A DNA stretch of 64,000 nt. It comes from an uncultured Mycoplasmatota bacterium (GTDB taxonomy: Bacteria > Bacillota_I > Bacilli_A > RF39 > UBA660). The DNA lies in assembly GCA_900546275.1 (NCBI GenBank), contig URCH01000006.1:1-64000 (forward strand), in the 5' to 3' direction. This document shows, in pieces, positions 42,319 to 51,961 of this stretch (the stretch's first letter is position 1; every line of letters starts with the position of its first letter). Under the pieces are notes generated by a model. The model saw only the letters and a program-made list of their open reading frames with translations. It ran no database searches and had not been told where the DNA came from. Both the position numbers and the translations under genes were made by a program.

Positions 42319-44355
42319 TTATTTATAAATTTCAAAGAACTTTTTTGATATTGCTCTACTTATTTTCATATTTACGTAGTTTCTACTATTACTTTTACCC
42401 TTATAATTAAAAATGTTAGGTGAAATAACCGTAAAAGTTACTTTAGGATCATCATATGGAGCATATGATACAAATGTATGGTTAAGTACCATTGTATCAA
42501 CATATCCATCGTTATTTGTATCTATTATACTTTGACTCGTTCCAGTTTTTCCTGCTGGTTTATATTTTGAATCTATATATCCTACTCCTGTACCATTTGT
42601 TTCCATTACACTTTTAAATCCTTGTTTTACTCTTTGAATATATATATCAAGTGTATTAACTTTATTTAAAATATTTGTTTCAAATTCGTATGATAAGTTT
42701 GTAAGTGGTATATCTGTTGGTTCATATACTGCCTTTAAAAAGTGCAACTGCAATCTATATCCATTGTTTGCTATTGTATTTATATATTGTGTCATTTGAA
42801 TAGGTGTATATGAATCATACTGTCCTATTGCAAAATCTAAAAGTAATGATGGTGTATCACTTTTTCCTTTAAATCCTTCACTTTCGATAGGTAAATCTAT
42901 ACCTGTTTTAATTCCAAGTCCAAATTCAGCAAATGTGTTTCTATATATCTTATATGCGCTTAAATCAAGTTTTAATGCTTTATTATATGAATAACTTCCT
43001 TTTCCAACTCTTATAGCTGTATGATATTGATATGTATTAGAAGATTGTTTTAAAGCAGTTATATCATTTAAAGTTCCTAGATATTTCCAAGAACATTTTG
43101 GAGGAGTTGACGGAAGAATTAAACAATCATCTTTTCTAATCTCACCTATTTTTAATGCACCTGTATTATATCCTACTATATGAGAAGCACCTTTTATTGC
43201 TGAACCCATAACAACTGGGCTTGTACTTATTCCTGGTGTATAATCATATGTTTTATAATTTTCATCTACTTTAGTCACTTTTCTGCCAGATGCTGCAAGT
43301 ATTCCACCAGACTTTGGATCTGAAATAACTACAAATGAACCTTCATAATGTTCTGTGTTTGGTCCATCTTTTTTTGCTTTAATAATTTCTTCATCCATTA
43401 TTTTTTCTATTTCTTTTTGTAATTCAATATCTATAGTTAATACTATATCTTTTCCTCTTTTTCCCTCTTCTACTAAAACATATTCACCATTTTCTAATTT
43501 ATATTTATTCTTTGTACCTTTTAATATATCTTCATATTGCATTTCTAAATAACTGATTCCAACTCTATCTGAAAGTAAATAGCCTTTGTTTAGGTAATAA
43601 TCTTTTTTTTCATATGGTATTCCTGTTTCTGAATTTGATACACTTCCTAATATAGCTCTAAAAACATCTCCGTATGGATATACCCTTTCCCAATCCATTT
43701 TTACTTCTACACCTGGCATTTCGTTTAGACTTTCTGCGACTTTTGCATATTCAAGGTCTGTTACGTTTTCTTTTTTTATACTTTTTTTTGTAAATGAATA
43801 TCCTGTATTCATTAGATTATATATATATGCTGCTTTTTTATCTAAATCACTATAATTTATTTTACTAACATCTATTCTTTCAAGTTTATAGTTTTCTATA
43901 TCTTGAGATGTAATTTTTCTTTCTTCTAACAAAAGTCTTTCATTTTTGGTTATTAAATTATACGCTGCATCATAGTTATTTTTTATCCAAAATTTTTTTA
44001 TCATTAAATCAGTAGTATTGTAATTTAAATCAAGTATTTGAGCAAGTTTATATGAAGTATTTATTTCATCACTCGTAGTTACTCCCGATTTTTTTTTATA
44101 ATATATAACTTTTACTGTTTTATTATCTACTATTATTTTTCCATTTCTATCATATATTCTACCTCTTGGAGCACTTTCTCCATATACAATGTTGTTTGTT
44201 AATTCTTGTAATTTATCTTTATAATAATTATGTTTTAATATTTGTACGTTAAATAGTCCTATTACTAAAATGAGCATTGCGATTATTGTTATAGCAATTA
44301 ATATATTATATCTTCTTTCAATAGTTATTATTTTATTATTTGATATTTTTTTCAT
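42319..44355 (-). CDS. pbpA: Class B penicillin-binding protein (PBP2/PbpA type)
   Basis: A peptidoglycan transpeptidase anchored by one membrane helix (about 16-38). The dimerisation domain has SAPRGRIYDRNGKIIVDN (61-78). In the penicillin-binding domain the active-site SxxK is SAIK at 385-388, SxN is SSN at 438-440 and KTG is at 603-605. The usual PGSTFK context of the active serine is changed to VVMGSAIK. At 678 residues it is the size of PbpA/MrdA. It overlaps the superoxide dismutase gene by 20 bp. It probably acts with the RodA-like SEDS protein at 56080. Confidence 0.94.
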   Translation of the reverse strand: MKKISNNKIITIERRYNILIAITIIAMLILVIGLFNVQILKHNYYKDKLQELTNNIVYGESAPRGRIYDRNGKIIVDNKTVKVIYYKKKSGVTTSDEINTSYKLAQILDLNYNTTDLMIKKFWIKNNYDAAYNLITKNERLLLEERKITSQDIENYKLERIDVSKINYSDLDKKAAYIYNLMNTGYSFTKKSIKKENVTDLEYAKVAESLNEMPGVEVKMDWERVYPYGDVFRAILGSVSNSETGIPYEKKDYYLNKGYLLSDRVGISYLEMQYEDILKGTKNKYKLENGEYVLVEEGKRGKDIVLTIDIELQKEIEKIMDEEIIKAKKDGPNTEHYEGSFVVISDPKSGGILAASGRKVTKVDENYKTYDYTPGISTSPVVMGSAIKGASHIVGYNTGALKIGEIRKDDCLILPSTPPKCSWKYLGTLNDITALKQSSNTYQYHTAIRVGKGSYSYNKALKLDLSAYKIYRNTFAEFGLGIKTGIDLPIESEGFKGKSDTPSLLLDFAIGQYDSYTPIQMTQYINTIANNGYRLQLHFLKAVYEPTDIPLTNLSYEFETNILNKVNTLDIYIQRVKQGFKSVMETNGTGVGYIDSKYKPAGKTGTSQSIIDTNNDGYVDTMVLNHTFVSYAPYDDPKVTFTVISPNIFNYKGKSNSRNYVNMKISRAISKKFFEIYK

Positions 44356-44923
44356 AATTGTTGTTTACTTCTTCAAAATCAATTATTGAAAAAAAGTTAT
44401 CTATATATTCTTGTCTATTAAAATAATCAATATAATAAGCATGTTCCCATAAATCTATATTCATTATTGGTATAAGATCATATGAATATGGATTTTCTTG
44501 ATTAGATGTATTAATTATTTCTAAATCGTTATTGTTTAATATTAAAAATGTATATCCTGATCCTATAACATATGATGCTTGTTTTTTAAATTCTTCCTTA
44601 AATTTTTCAAAGCTTCCATATTGTTGTTCTATTTTTTGTTTTAATTTTCCCACTGGTTCTGATTTATTTAGTCCTATATTTTCAAAATATAATTCATGAT
44701 TTAAGATAGCTGATGATAAAAATAATATTTTATCTCTATTTTCCATAGGAAATTCGTCTATATTTTTTATTGTTTCTTCTAAAGTATATTTATTATTTTC
44801 TATTAAATCATTTAATCTTTTTACATAATTTGTATATATTATATAATGTCTTCGCACCGTTTCTTCACTTAAGTATGGTTCTAAAGCATTAAATGAAAAT
44901 TTTAATGGTTTTGCCTTATACAT
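44336..44923 (-). CDS. sodA: Iron/manganese superoxide dismutase family protein
   Basis: The family converts superoxide to peroxide and oxygen. The 195-residue protein keeps all four metal ligands: His in RRHYIIYTNYVKRLN, His in LNHELYFENI, and Asp and His in IDLWEHAYYIDYFN. The usual second histidines of the HHxxHH motif are missing, and the central GSGY stretch (VIGSGYTFLILN) replaces the typical GSGWAWL, so the enzyme is divergent. It starts behind AGGTGAT and is followed, overlapping, by the PBP gene, as in Bacillus. Confidence 0.88.
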   Translation of the reverse strand: MYKAKPLKFSFNALEPYLSEETVRRHYIIYTNYVKRLNDLIENNKYTLEETIKNIDEFPMENRDKILFLSSAILNHELYFENIGLNKSEPVGKLKQKIEQQYGSFEKFKEEFKKQASYVIGSGYTFLILNNNDLEIINTSNQENPYSYDLIPIMNIDLWEHAYYIDYFNRQEYIDNFFSIIDFEEVNNNYEKNIK

Positions 44924-44991
44924 AATATCACCTATAATTATATTATTCTCTATTTTAACTTTTATACATATATTATATTAAGGTGATTTCA

Positions 44992-45258
44992 TTGAAAGAG
45001 TTTATAATTAAACAATATATTGACAAAATAACAAAAAAAGATGTTTATGATTTTGGATTAAAAAACAATATTACTCTAAATAATAATAATTTAGATATAA
45101 TTTATAATTGTATTAAAAAGGATTGGAAACAAATTGTGTTTGGTGATGTTACTCCAATTTTTAACAAATTAAGTTTTGAAATTGATGAAAATAATTTAAA
45201 TAAAATTAAAAATTTATATTATTTCTTTAAAGAAAAATATAAAAATTTTCTACAATAA
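44992..45258 (+). CDS. DUF2624-like small protein (YqfT type)
   Basis: The start is TTG at 44992 behind AAGGTGAT; a GTG nine bases earlier lies inside that site. The 88-residue product is helical, lysine/asparagine-rich, and fits the DUF2624 pattern of B. subtilis YqfT (N-terminal FIIKQYIDKITKKDVYDFGLKNNITL). YqfT lies near nfo and sodA in Bacillus too, which supports the call. The function is unknown. It is divergent from sodA. Confidence 0.7.
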   Translation: MKEFIIKQYIDKITKKDVYDFGLKNNITLNNNNLDIIYNCIKKDWKQIVFGDVTPIFNKLSFEIDENNLNKIKNLYYFFKEKYKNFLQ

Positions 45259-45283
45259 AAGAACGCATTAATCTGCGTTCTTT
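45258..45283. terminator. Bidirectional terminator
   Basis: AAAGAACGCA pairs with TGCGTTCTTT around a 6-base loop, between the convergent genes at 44992 (+) and 45268 (-). Confidence 0.85.
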
Positions 45284-45783
45284 GTTTCATTTAAAACTTT
45301 TATTGCTATAGCAGCATCTAAATTACCAACTAAATCCGCATTATCCAAAGATTTAATTGTAATCTTGTATGTTTGCTTTTCACCTGGTTCTATTGTTACA
45401 TCATGGTATATTACTTCATCAAATTTCAGATTTCCTAATTCTTTTGAATCTATATTATTTACTTTAGTTTTTTTGTTTGTTTTATATTCTACCATGTATA
45501 TAGCTTTTTCATTGCTATAATTTGAAATTGATGACCATACTATATCATATTGTTTTTGTTCCTTAGATTTATTTTCTATAGTTACTTTTTTTGTAACTTC
45601 TTTTTGTTTTTCATATAAAGGAATGTGCAACAAAGAATTATTATCATTATATTCAATTTGAAGTCCTAAATAATCATAACCTTGACTATTTTTTGTATTT
45701 GAATTTAGTTTTACTATAATTAATATTGAAGCTATTACTATTATAGCAATAATTACTGATATTATTATATATTTCTTTTTCAT
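45268..45783 (-). CDS. Membrane-anchored extracellular protein
   Basis: The start MKKKYIIISVIIAIIV at 45783 follows AGGAGG. One N-terminal membrane helix is followed by about 140 extracellular residues with a beta-sandwich character (alternating hydrophobic strands, VTIEPGEKQTYKITIKSL), similar to DUF4352-like or FxLYD-type domains. It lacks a lipobox and cell-wall sorting signal. It follows the GLUG-repeat surface protein by overlapping ribosome binding site and stop, so it may help to display or stabilise that protein. Confidence 0.7.
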   Translation of the reverse strand: MKKKYIIISVIIAIIVIASILIIVKLNSNTKNSQGYDYLGLQIEYNDNNSLLHIPLYEKQKEVTKKVTIENKSKEQKQYDIVWSSISNYSNEKAIYMVEYKTNKKTKVNNIDSKELGNLKFDEVIYHDVTIEPGEKQTYKITIKSLDNADLVGNLDAAIAIKVLNETKNAD

Positions 45784-45791
45784 AACGCCTC

Positions 45792-48700
45792 CTAATAACT
45801 CAAGCAATAAGATGTTTTATAAACCCTGTAATTTCCAGCAGCATCTTGTGCTCCATATCTAAAGTAATAACATAGTCCTTGGTCTGGAGCTTCCACTCCT
45901 TGACTTGCTGAAGACGTAGTTGTCCATGTACTTACGGTATTATTGCTTGTTGAAGATGATTTTATATCAAGTGATGCTAAAGAAGTTATATTAGCAGTCA
46001 TATCTGACCTCGAATCATACAAATGTCTTTTTTCTGTTACCTCAACATTATCTGTACATAAATATGATGCTGTAAAACCATTCTCTAATGAATCAAAATA
46101 ATTTAATTCACAAGTTGGTGCTTCTTTATCAGTTTCACCAACTATACTTTCTTTTTCTATTTGTGTTGTTATAGTCGGAGTTTGAGATGAATCAGTTCCA
46201 GTTATTTTAATTAATTTTTGGTTTGGAACTAATTCTGTTGTCGCATTACCATTATCATCAACCTTATAAACTTGAGGATAATATCCTTCCTTATACTTAA
46301 ATTTATTGCCAAATAAACTTGATTGCCAATTTACAGTTTTAATATCATCTATTGATGCTGATGTTTCAGAAGCAACTGTGGTTGTTGGTAACGTTGTTCC
46401 TGCCTCATCTTTTATCAATTGGCTTGCTGAATAAAATGAATTATTTACATTTTGACCTAATCTGTATATCATTCCACCTGCTTCAGATGGACTTGTACTA
46501 AATCCGTTTTTATATGTATCCGCATTTTTCAATGTAAGATTAGAATTTGTTAAACTATTAGTAGCATTTTCACTTGTTATTCCATAAAGTACCAACCATT
46601 TATTTGAAGAAGTACCTGGATTATTAATTACTACATTTGTATTAGTATATGAATTATTAACACTAGAACTACTTATTCCATGTAAGAAAGCACTATCTGT
46701 TCCATTTATTGTTATGTTTCCAGTAATATAGCTATTTGATACAGATTTTTGACTTAAGCCAAAAACTTCTGCTTGACGACCAGCGGTATTTAATGTTATA
46801 TCTACATTTGAAAAACTATTATAAATAGGAGTATTTCTTGCAAACCCAGTTATTGTTTCATTATCACTTGTCGTATGATTAATTATCATTTTTACATTTG
46901 CCCCAGAATTATATATTGAAGAACCTGAAGATTGATCGGAGTTACAAAAGCCTGCTATATAATAAGCACTATTCGATTTTATAATTGTATTTACATAACT
47001 ATTTTTTACTTTTGTATCATATAACCCACCTATTAATCCAGCAACATTAAATGATGTACCAGAAGAGATTGTTCCAATATATGTTGCATTATTAACTATA
47101 CTTGAGCCTGTAAAACCTGCTATTCCACCAATATGTGAATTACTTGATGAATTATCTGTAAATGTTATATCTAAATTTGCAGTTGCATTCTCAATATCTC
47201 CATTGGTAGATCCAACAATTCCGCCTACATTTGAACCATATTTCATATTCAAATTCATTGTAGAATTTACATTATTTAATGATGAACTACTTCCATTAGT
47301 ATTATCACCAACAATTCCACCAACAGATGAGGCATTACAATCAAACTTTAACTTACCATTTGATTTTACATTTTCAATTTTACCGCTAAATGATCCAGCT
47401 ATTCCACCCACATATCTAATTTCATAAGTTGAATTGCTAGTAATATTTCCATTAAAAGTTGAATCCGATATAGTACCCCCCCCATATCCTAAAATTCCTC
47501 CACTAGAATATCCAACTGATATGTCAGCATTAACCTCTGAATTTGATATATTAGCACCACCAGATCCTACTAGTCCCCCTACACTATCACTAGAAGACTT
47601 TATAGTACTACCAGTTAGGACATTTATATTATCAATAGTAGCATATCCAGATGAATTTCCTAATACACCTCCTATAATATTGTACGATGTTATATCATAT
47701 TTAATATTTAAATTTTTTATTGATGCAGGGGTTTGAGAACTTCCTAATATTCCTCCAGTTCCACCATTGCCAGATTTGCCAATTATAGTTGTATTAACAT
47801 TTCCACCGTCAACATTTGTATTTATTGCTTGACCTATTATGCCACCTAATATAGCACCTGCTTGTGAAACATTTGAAGTAATTTCTATATTATTTATTTC
47901 TGTATTATTGGAAGTACCAATTAATCCTCCAGCATAGGCAGAACCTACACTTACATTGGTATTTGCTGTTATATTATTGACAATTACTTTATTAGCTTCT
48001 GTTCCTTCTGAATAACCAATTAATCCTCCAGCATTTACAGATGGACCATTAACTGTTGCTGTTACTGTTATATTATCTAAAGTAACTTGCTTTTCCTTTG
48101 CCTTTGCACAACCTACCAGTGAACCAAATTTTTCGATTCCTCCATTTACTTTTGAATCTAATAACTTAATATTTTTTATTTCTGCCCCATCAGATATGTT
48201 AGAAAATAAACCATTGCACGTTAAAGATGGAGAGTCTATATATAAATTACTAATTGAATATCCTTTCCCATCAAAAACTCCTTGAAATGATGTTTCTACT
48301 GTATAATCTTCATCATTTTCATTTTTTAATGTTCCATTTATTCCTATCATTGGGAATCCTTTACTAGAAGTTAATTCCGTTTTGATATCATCTATCTTAC
48401 CATCTCTATTTATATCACCATAAGTTGTACTTGTTGGATTTTTATATGATGAGTCATCATTAAAATCTAAATTTCTAATTAATGTATAAGTTTTTGATGA
48501 AGCACCATCAGAACTCTCATTTACAGAAATTGCTAAATCAACCAAGTCCTCTATATAACCTATTTTAATAGAATCATCAGTTTCTTCTTTTTCTATATCT
48601 ATGACTCCATTTTCATTTATAGTACATTTTCCATTTTTATCTATATCTTGAACTTTTATTTCCTCTTCGTTATAGTTTTTGCTTGCACAAAAAGTGCCTT

Positions 48701-49025
48701 TTTTTATTGCTAAAGCTGATTTCCCATTTGAATCAAAAACTATTACCCCAGATTCTGGTTTCTCACCATTATATTCTAATATATATTTATCATTTTCATC
48801 TTTTTGTACTACATCTATCCTAGACAAAACATCTTTGGATTGAACCTTACCTGATAAATAATATATTTTAGCACTTTCTAAAATTCCATATGCACTCGAT
48901 TTAAATGCACCTCTTTGTGCTGATTTAGTAATATTTATAACTACTGGTACTGCAATTAATGCAATTATTGCAAGAACTACTATTACTGCTAGTAATTCTA
49001 CTAAAGTGAATCCTTTCTTTTTCAT
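45792..49025 (-). CDS. Giant prepilin-like GLUG-repeat surface protein
   Basis: The 1077-residue protein begins MKKKGFTLVELLAVIVVLAI, a type IV prepilin leader cleaved after Gly5. Residues about 150-900 are a long series of imperfect repeats of the GLUG type, with recurring GGIVG or GGLIG followed by variable strands, expected to fold as a parallel beta-helix. The C-terminal 110 residues have four cysteines and a different composition (DKEAPTCELNYFDS). It looks like an adhesin displayed by a pilus-type anchor. Its start lacks a close ribosome binding site: GGGAGG lies about 29 bases upstream. Confidence 0.85.
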   Translation of the reverse strand: MKKKGFTLVELLAVIVVLAIIALIAVPVVINITKSAQRGAFKSSAYGILESAKIYYLSGKVQSKDVLSRIDVVQKDENDKYILEYNGEKPESGVIVFDSNGKSALAIKKGTFCASKNYNEEEIKVQDIDKNGKCTINENGVIDIEKEETDDSIKIGYIEDLVDLAISVNESSDGASSKTYTLIRNLDFNDDSSYKNPTSTTYGDINRDGKIDDIKTELTSSKGFPMIGINGTLKNENDEDYTVETSFQGVFDGKGYSISNLYIDSPSLTCNGLFSNISDGAEIKNIKLLDSKVNGGIEKFGSLVGCAKAKEKQVTLDNITVTATVNGPSVNAGGLIGYSEGTEANKVIVNNITANTNVSVGSAYAGGLIGTSNNTEINNIEITSNVSQAGAILGGIIGQAINTNVDGGNVNTTIIGKSGNGGTGGILGSSQTPASIKNLNIKYDITSYNIIGGVLGNSSGYATIDNINVLTGSTIKSSSDSVGGLVGSGGANISNSEVNADISVGYSSGGILGYGGGTISDSTFNGNITSNSTYEIRYVGGIAGSFSGKIENVKSNGKLKFDCNASSVGGIVGDNTNGSSSSLNNVNSTMNLNMKYGSNVGGIVGSTNGDIENATANLDITFTDNSSSNSHIGGIAGFTGSSIVNNATYIGTISSGTSFNVAGLIGGLYDTKVKNSYVNTIIKSNSAYYIAGFCNSDQSSGSSIYNSGANVKMIINHTTSDNETITGFARNTPIYNSFSNVDITLNTAGRQAEVFGLSQKSVSNSYITGNITINGTDSAFLHGISSSSVNNSYTNTNVVINNPGTSSNKWLVLYGITSENATNSLTNSNLTLKNADTYKNGFSTSPSEAGGMIYRLGQNVNNSFYSASQLIKDEAGTTLPTTTVASETSASIDDIKTVNWQSSLFGNKFKYKEGYYPQVYKVDDNGNATTELVPNQKLIKITGTDSSQTPTITTQIEKESIVGETDKEAPTCELNYFDSLENGFTASYLCTDNVEVTEKRHLYDSRSDMTANITSLASLDIKSSSTSNNTVSTWTTTSSASQGVEAPDQGLCYYFRYGAQDAAGNYRVYKTSYCLSY

Positions 49026-49110
49026 AAAATTTTAAGTAATAATATACTTATTTCCTCCCTCCTACTATACTATATTTATGATATCAATCATCAAAAATAA
49101 TGTCAATAAA

Positions 49111-49147
49111 AAGACATAAGATTATTTATAATAATTTCTTATGTCTT
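49111..49147 (-). terminator. Terminator of nfo
   Basis: AAGACATAAGA pairs with TCTTATGTCTT and is followed by T residues on the minus strand; it overlaps the nfo stop. Confidence 0.8.
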
Positions 49148-50033
49148 CTATTAAATTTTCATTAATTTTTTTATTTCTTATCATTTCTATTTCAAATTTA
49201 TATGGTGGATATATTTTTTTGTTATCATCTTCATTTTTAGAAACATATGGAGTTTCTAATATTTTTGGGATATTTTTTAATTTTTCGTGATAAATTATTT
49301 TAATTAAATTTTCAAAACCAATTGTTCCATATCCTATATTTTCATGTCTATCTTTATGACTTCCTAGTATATTCTTACTGTCATTTATATGAACACATTT
49401 TAAATATTTAAGGCCTATTACCTTATCAAAATCATTTATTATTTTATCAAAATCGTTTAAATCATATCCTGCATCATTTATATGACATGTATCTAGGCAA
49501 ACTCCTATTTTATCTTTTAATTCTATTCCGTCTATAATCTGCTTTATTTCTTCAAATTTTTTTCCGCATTCACTTCCTTTACCAGCCATAGTTTCTAAAC
49601 AAATAACCACATTTTTATTTGGATCTAATACTTTATTAAGTGCGAATATTATATTTTTTATACCCTCTGTTTCTCCTAATTTCACATGACTTCCTGGGTG
49701 TAATACAATTTTATTAATACCTAAACTTATTGTTCTATCAATTTCTTGTTTAAGAAATGAAATAGCAAAATTATAATTATCATTATTATTAGCTAGGTTT
49801 ATAATATAAGGTGCATGTATAACCACATTATTTATATCAATATTATTATCAATCATCATTTGTTTTGCTTTACTAGTTAAATTATCATCAATAGAAACTC
49901 TAACAGTATTTTGTGGTGCTCCTGTATAAAACATAAATGTTGTTGCTTTATAATCAAGGGCTTGTTTTACACATCCAACCAATTGTTCATTTTTATTAAA
50001 ATTAACATGTGCTCCAATTATTAAATCTTCCAT
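49122..50033 (-). CDS. nfo: Endonuclease IV (AP endonuclease)
   Basis: The enzyme cleaves DNA 5' to abasic sites in base excision repair, using a three-zinc centre. The 303-residue TIM barrel has the expected ligand positions: His in IGAHVNF, His in VIHAPYI, KIVLHPGSH, Glu in VICLETMAG, the signature GVCLDTCHINDAGYD, and HINDSKN with HKDRHENIGYG. It starts behind AAAGGAG. It appears intact and full length. Confidence 0.96.
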   Translation of the reverse strand: MEDLIIGAHVNFNKNEQLVGCVKQALDYKATTFMFYTGAPQNTVRVSIDDNLTSKAKQMMIDNNIDINNVVIHAPYIINLANNNDNYNFAISFLKQEIDRTISLGINKIVLHPGSHVKLGETEGIKNIIFALNKVLDPNKNVVICLETMAGKGSECGKKFEEIKQIIDGIELKDKIGVCLDTCHINDAGYDLNDFDKIINDFDKVIGLKYLKCVHINDSKNILGSHKDRHENIGYGTIGFENLIKIIYHEKLKNIPKILETPYVSKNEDDNKKIYPPYKFEIEMIRNKKINENLIEDIRNYYK

Positions 50034-50074
50034 AAAATTCTCCTTTAATATAAAAAAATTATATCATAAAAAAA

Positions 50075-50093
50075 AATAACCAACAAGGTTATT
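50075..50093 (-). terminator. Terminator of the zinc-ribbon membrane protein gene
   Basis: AATAACC / GGTTATT hairpin with a 5-base loop and a following T-run, overlapping the stop codon of the gene at 50089. Confidence 0.75.
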
Positions 50094-50601
50094 TATAAAA
50101 AGCTAAATTACCAATTAAAGGTAGTTTTTCTTCTTTATCTTTTGCTGCATGAATAATTCCAGTAACAATATAGAATATACATGCTCCATAGTAAGCTAAA
50201 TTAACGATTGCTAATAAAACTTTACCTAAAAGACTTATACCAGCGGTCATTCCAAAGAATGAAACCTCTGCACAAGTTGCTACAATTATTAAATTAATAA
50301 TACCAGCAACTATTCCTGCTGCAACACAAGCAATTGTTAAAATAATTCCTTGACCAACATGAAATCTAACTTTAGAATCATTTTTTGAGCCACAGAAAAG
50401 TCCTAAAATCCAAAGTATTCCGATGTAAGAAACTATTTTGAATACTTTAGTATCTCCTTCAATAATTTGTTCTTTAGTTAATTCCTTTGTTACTTTTTTA
50501 GTTTCTTTTTTTACTGTTTTTTTTGCACTATTGTTTGTTCCGCATTCTGGGCAAAACTTAGAATCTTCTGGCATCTTTTTTCCGCATTCTTTACAAAACA
50601 T
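50089..50601 (-). CDS. Zinc-ribbon membrane protein (DUF4870-like)
   Basis: The 170-residue protein begins with a zinc ribbon, CKECGKKMPEDSKFCPECG (residues 3-21), then a lysine-rich linker, and then three or four membrane helices with a layout like DUF4870/TM2-family proteins (SKVRFHVGQGIILTI). Such proteins are common in Firmicutes and poorly understood. It starts behind GAGAGGAG. It is a single gene with its own terminator. Confidence 0.8.
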   Translation of the reverse strand: MFCKECGKKMPEDSKFCPECGTNNSAKKTVKKETKKVTKELTKEQIIEGDTKVFKIVSYIGILWILGLFCGSKNDSKVRFHVGQGIILTIACVAAGIVAGIINLIIVATCAEVSFFGMTAGISLLGKVLLAIVNLAYYGACIFYIVTGIIHAAKDKEEKLPLIGNLAFYK

Positions 50602-50677
50602 ATATATACTCCTCTCTTTCTACAATTATACATTTGAAACCCTTTAAAGTCAATAATTGTTTATACTTTAGTATATG

Positions 50678-51010
50678 TTAACTATCTATTAATTTTCCAA
50701 TACCACCAAATATTATTCCAATACCTTTTACCATATAATCTCCAATTGTATCTGATATAGCAAGTGTAGCACTCGAAATTTTATTTTCATAGTTTTTTAC
50801 GGGTTCTAGATATGATTCTATATCTATTTCTTTTCCATCGCTTATATCTTTTTCAAATTTTTTAATTTGTTCTTCAGTTAGTTCCTTTTTTTTATATTGT
50901 CTATATTCATAATATCCTGTTGCTTGTGACAAATATATTGTTAAAAATGTAATAAATGACATTAAAAACAAGTATTTAAAAATGACGTTTAAAACTTTAG
51001 TTTTCTTCAT
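50678..51010 (-). CDS. YqxA-like (DUF3679) small membrane protein
   Basis: The 110-residue protein has one N-terminal membrane helix, a charged middle (TEEQIKKFEKDISDGKEID) and an amphipathic C-terminus. Sequence similarity to YqxA is weak, but position is telling: in B. subtilis yqxA follows gpr and spoIIP, and here it overlaps the spoIIP stop by 14 bp behind a good GGAGG. It is therefore probably a sporulation-associated protein of unknown role. Confidence 0.65.
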   Translation of the reverse strand: MKKTKVLNVIFKYLFLMSFITFLTIYLSQATGYYEYRQYKKKELTEEQIKKFEKDISDGKEIDIESYLEPVKNYENKISSATLAISDTIGDYMVKGIGIIFGGIGKLIDS

Positions 51011-51884
51011 CTAATACCTCCTTAATTATTGGGCCTAACAAATCTATTGTGTTTTTTACTTCAACTATGTCATTTTCATATCCACCGATATTTATAAATA
51101 TAATTTTTTCTGATAATTCTTGATTATATGTATAATTATCATTTAATACTATTCCACGTGTTAAATCTGGATATTTTTCTTTTATTTTTCTATTAATTAG
51201 TTCGGTTAAATTATAATTTAACATATAATTTTTATTTTTTCTTCCTACTACAAATTTTACTTTTGCATATTTTTTACCATTTAGTTCTAAAGTTGTAACT
51301 TCTTTTTCTTCATCATCTCTGTGTAAATCTATAAATAAATCAATATTTTCATTTTGTATTATATTTTCTACTAATGTTTTACTTATATCAAAACTTTTTG
51401 ATAAATTATTATTTGTTAAATCAGATACTTTTTGTTTTTCCACTATTACATCTATTCCTATGCTTTTTAAATTATTTGAAAGCAATAATGAAGCGTTACC
51501 AACACTTATTTTTATATTTTGAATAAAATCTTTATATTGTTCCAAATCATGTGTATTGTATAAATATACTTTATATTTATATGAACTTAATTTTAATTTA
51601 TCTTTTAATATAATTTTATTTTCTGTTTGATTTTTAAGTATTCCGATCGGGTCATTTATGTTTATAAATTTTTGTAATATTTTATTGAAATAATTATTAT
51701 CTTCATTATATATAATGTGAATACTATTATTTGAAAGTATTTTAGATATAGCATTTTTATTTATTGTAACTAATTTAAAGTTAGATGAAATGTATGAAAA
51801 CAATAAATAAATTAAAATTATTATAATAACAAATATTAAATATTTAAATTTTAATTTGATTCTTCTTTTACTTTTAAATTTCAT
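50997..51884 (-). CDS. spoIIP: Stage II sporulation protein P
   Basis: SpoIIP is a membrane-anchored amidase and endopeptidase that, with SpoIID and SpoIIM, thins septal peptidoglycan during engulfment. The 295-residue protein has an N-terminal membrane helix (about 14-32), then the SpoIIP domain with the zinc-site segments YNTHDLEQY, DLHRDD and NIGGYENDI, matching the conserved HTHxTE, DxHRD and GGxEN motifs. The first His of the HTH motif is Asn here. It follows gpr and precedes the yqxA-like gene, as in Bacillus. Confidence 0.92.
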   Translation of the reverse strand: MKFKSKRRIKLKFKYLIFVIIIILIYLLFSYISSNFKLVTINKNAISKILSNNSIHIIYNEDNNYFNKILQKFININDPIGILKNQTENKIILKDKLKLSSYKYKVYLYNTHDLEQYKDFIQNIKISVGNASLLLSNNLKSIGIDVIVEKQKVSDLTNNNLSKSFDISKTLVENIIQNENIDLFIDLHRDDEEKEVTTLELNGKKYAKVKFVVGRKNKNYMLNYNLTELINRKIKEKYPDLTRGIVLNDNYTYNQELSEKIIFINIGGYENDIVEVKNTIDLLGPIIKEVLDEEN

Positions 51885-51938
51885 TTTTTCACCTCTTTAA
51901 TGATTATATATAATTATATGCGTACATTTTGTCAAAAA

Positions 51939-51961
51939 AAATATCAAATAACTTGATATTT
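51939..51961 (-). terminator. Terminator of gpr
   Basis: AAATATCAA / TTGATATTT pairs around a short loop and is followed by a T-run; it overlaps the gpr stop and separates it from spoIIP. Confidence 0.75.

Noticed and set aside
45792..49025. Tandem DNA repeats or CRISPR in the large surface gene
   Set aside because: The repeats are imperfect at DNA level and reflect degenerate protein GLUG repeats.
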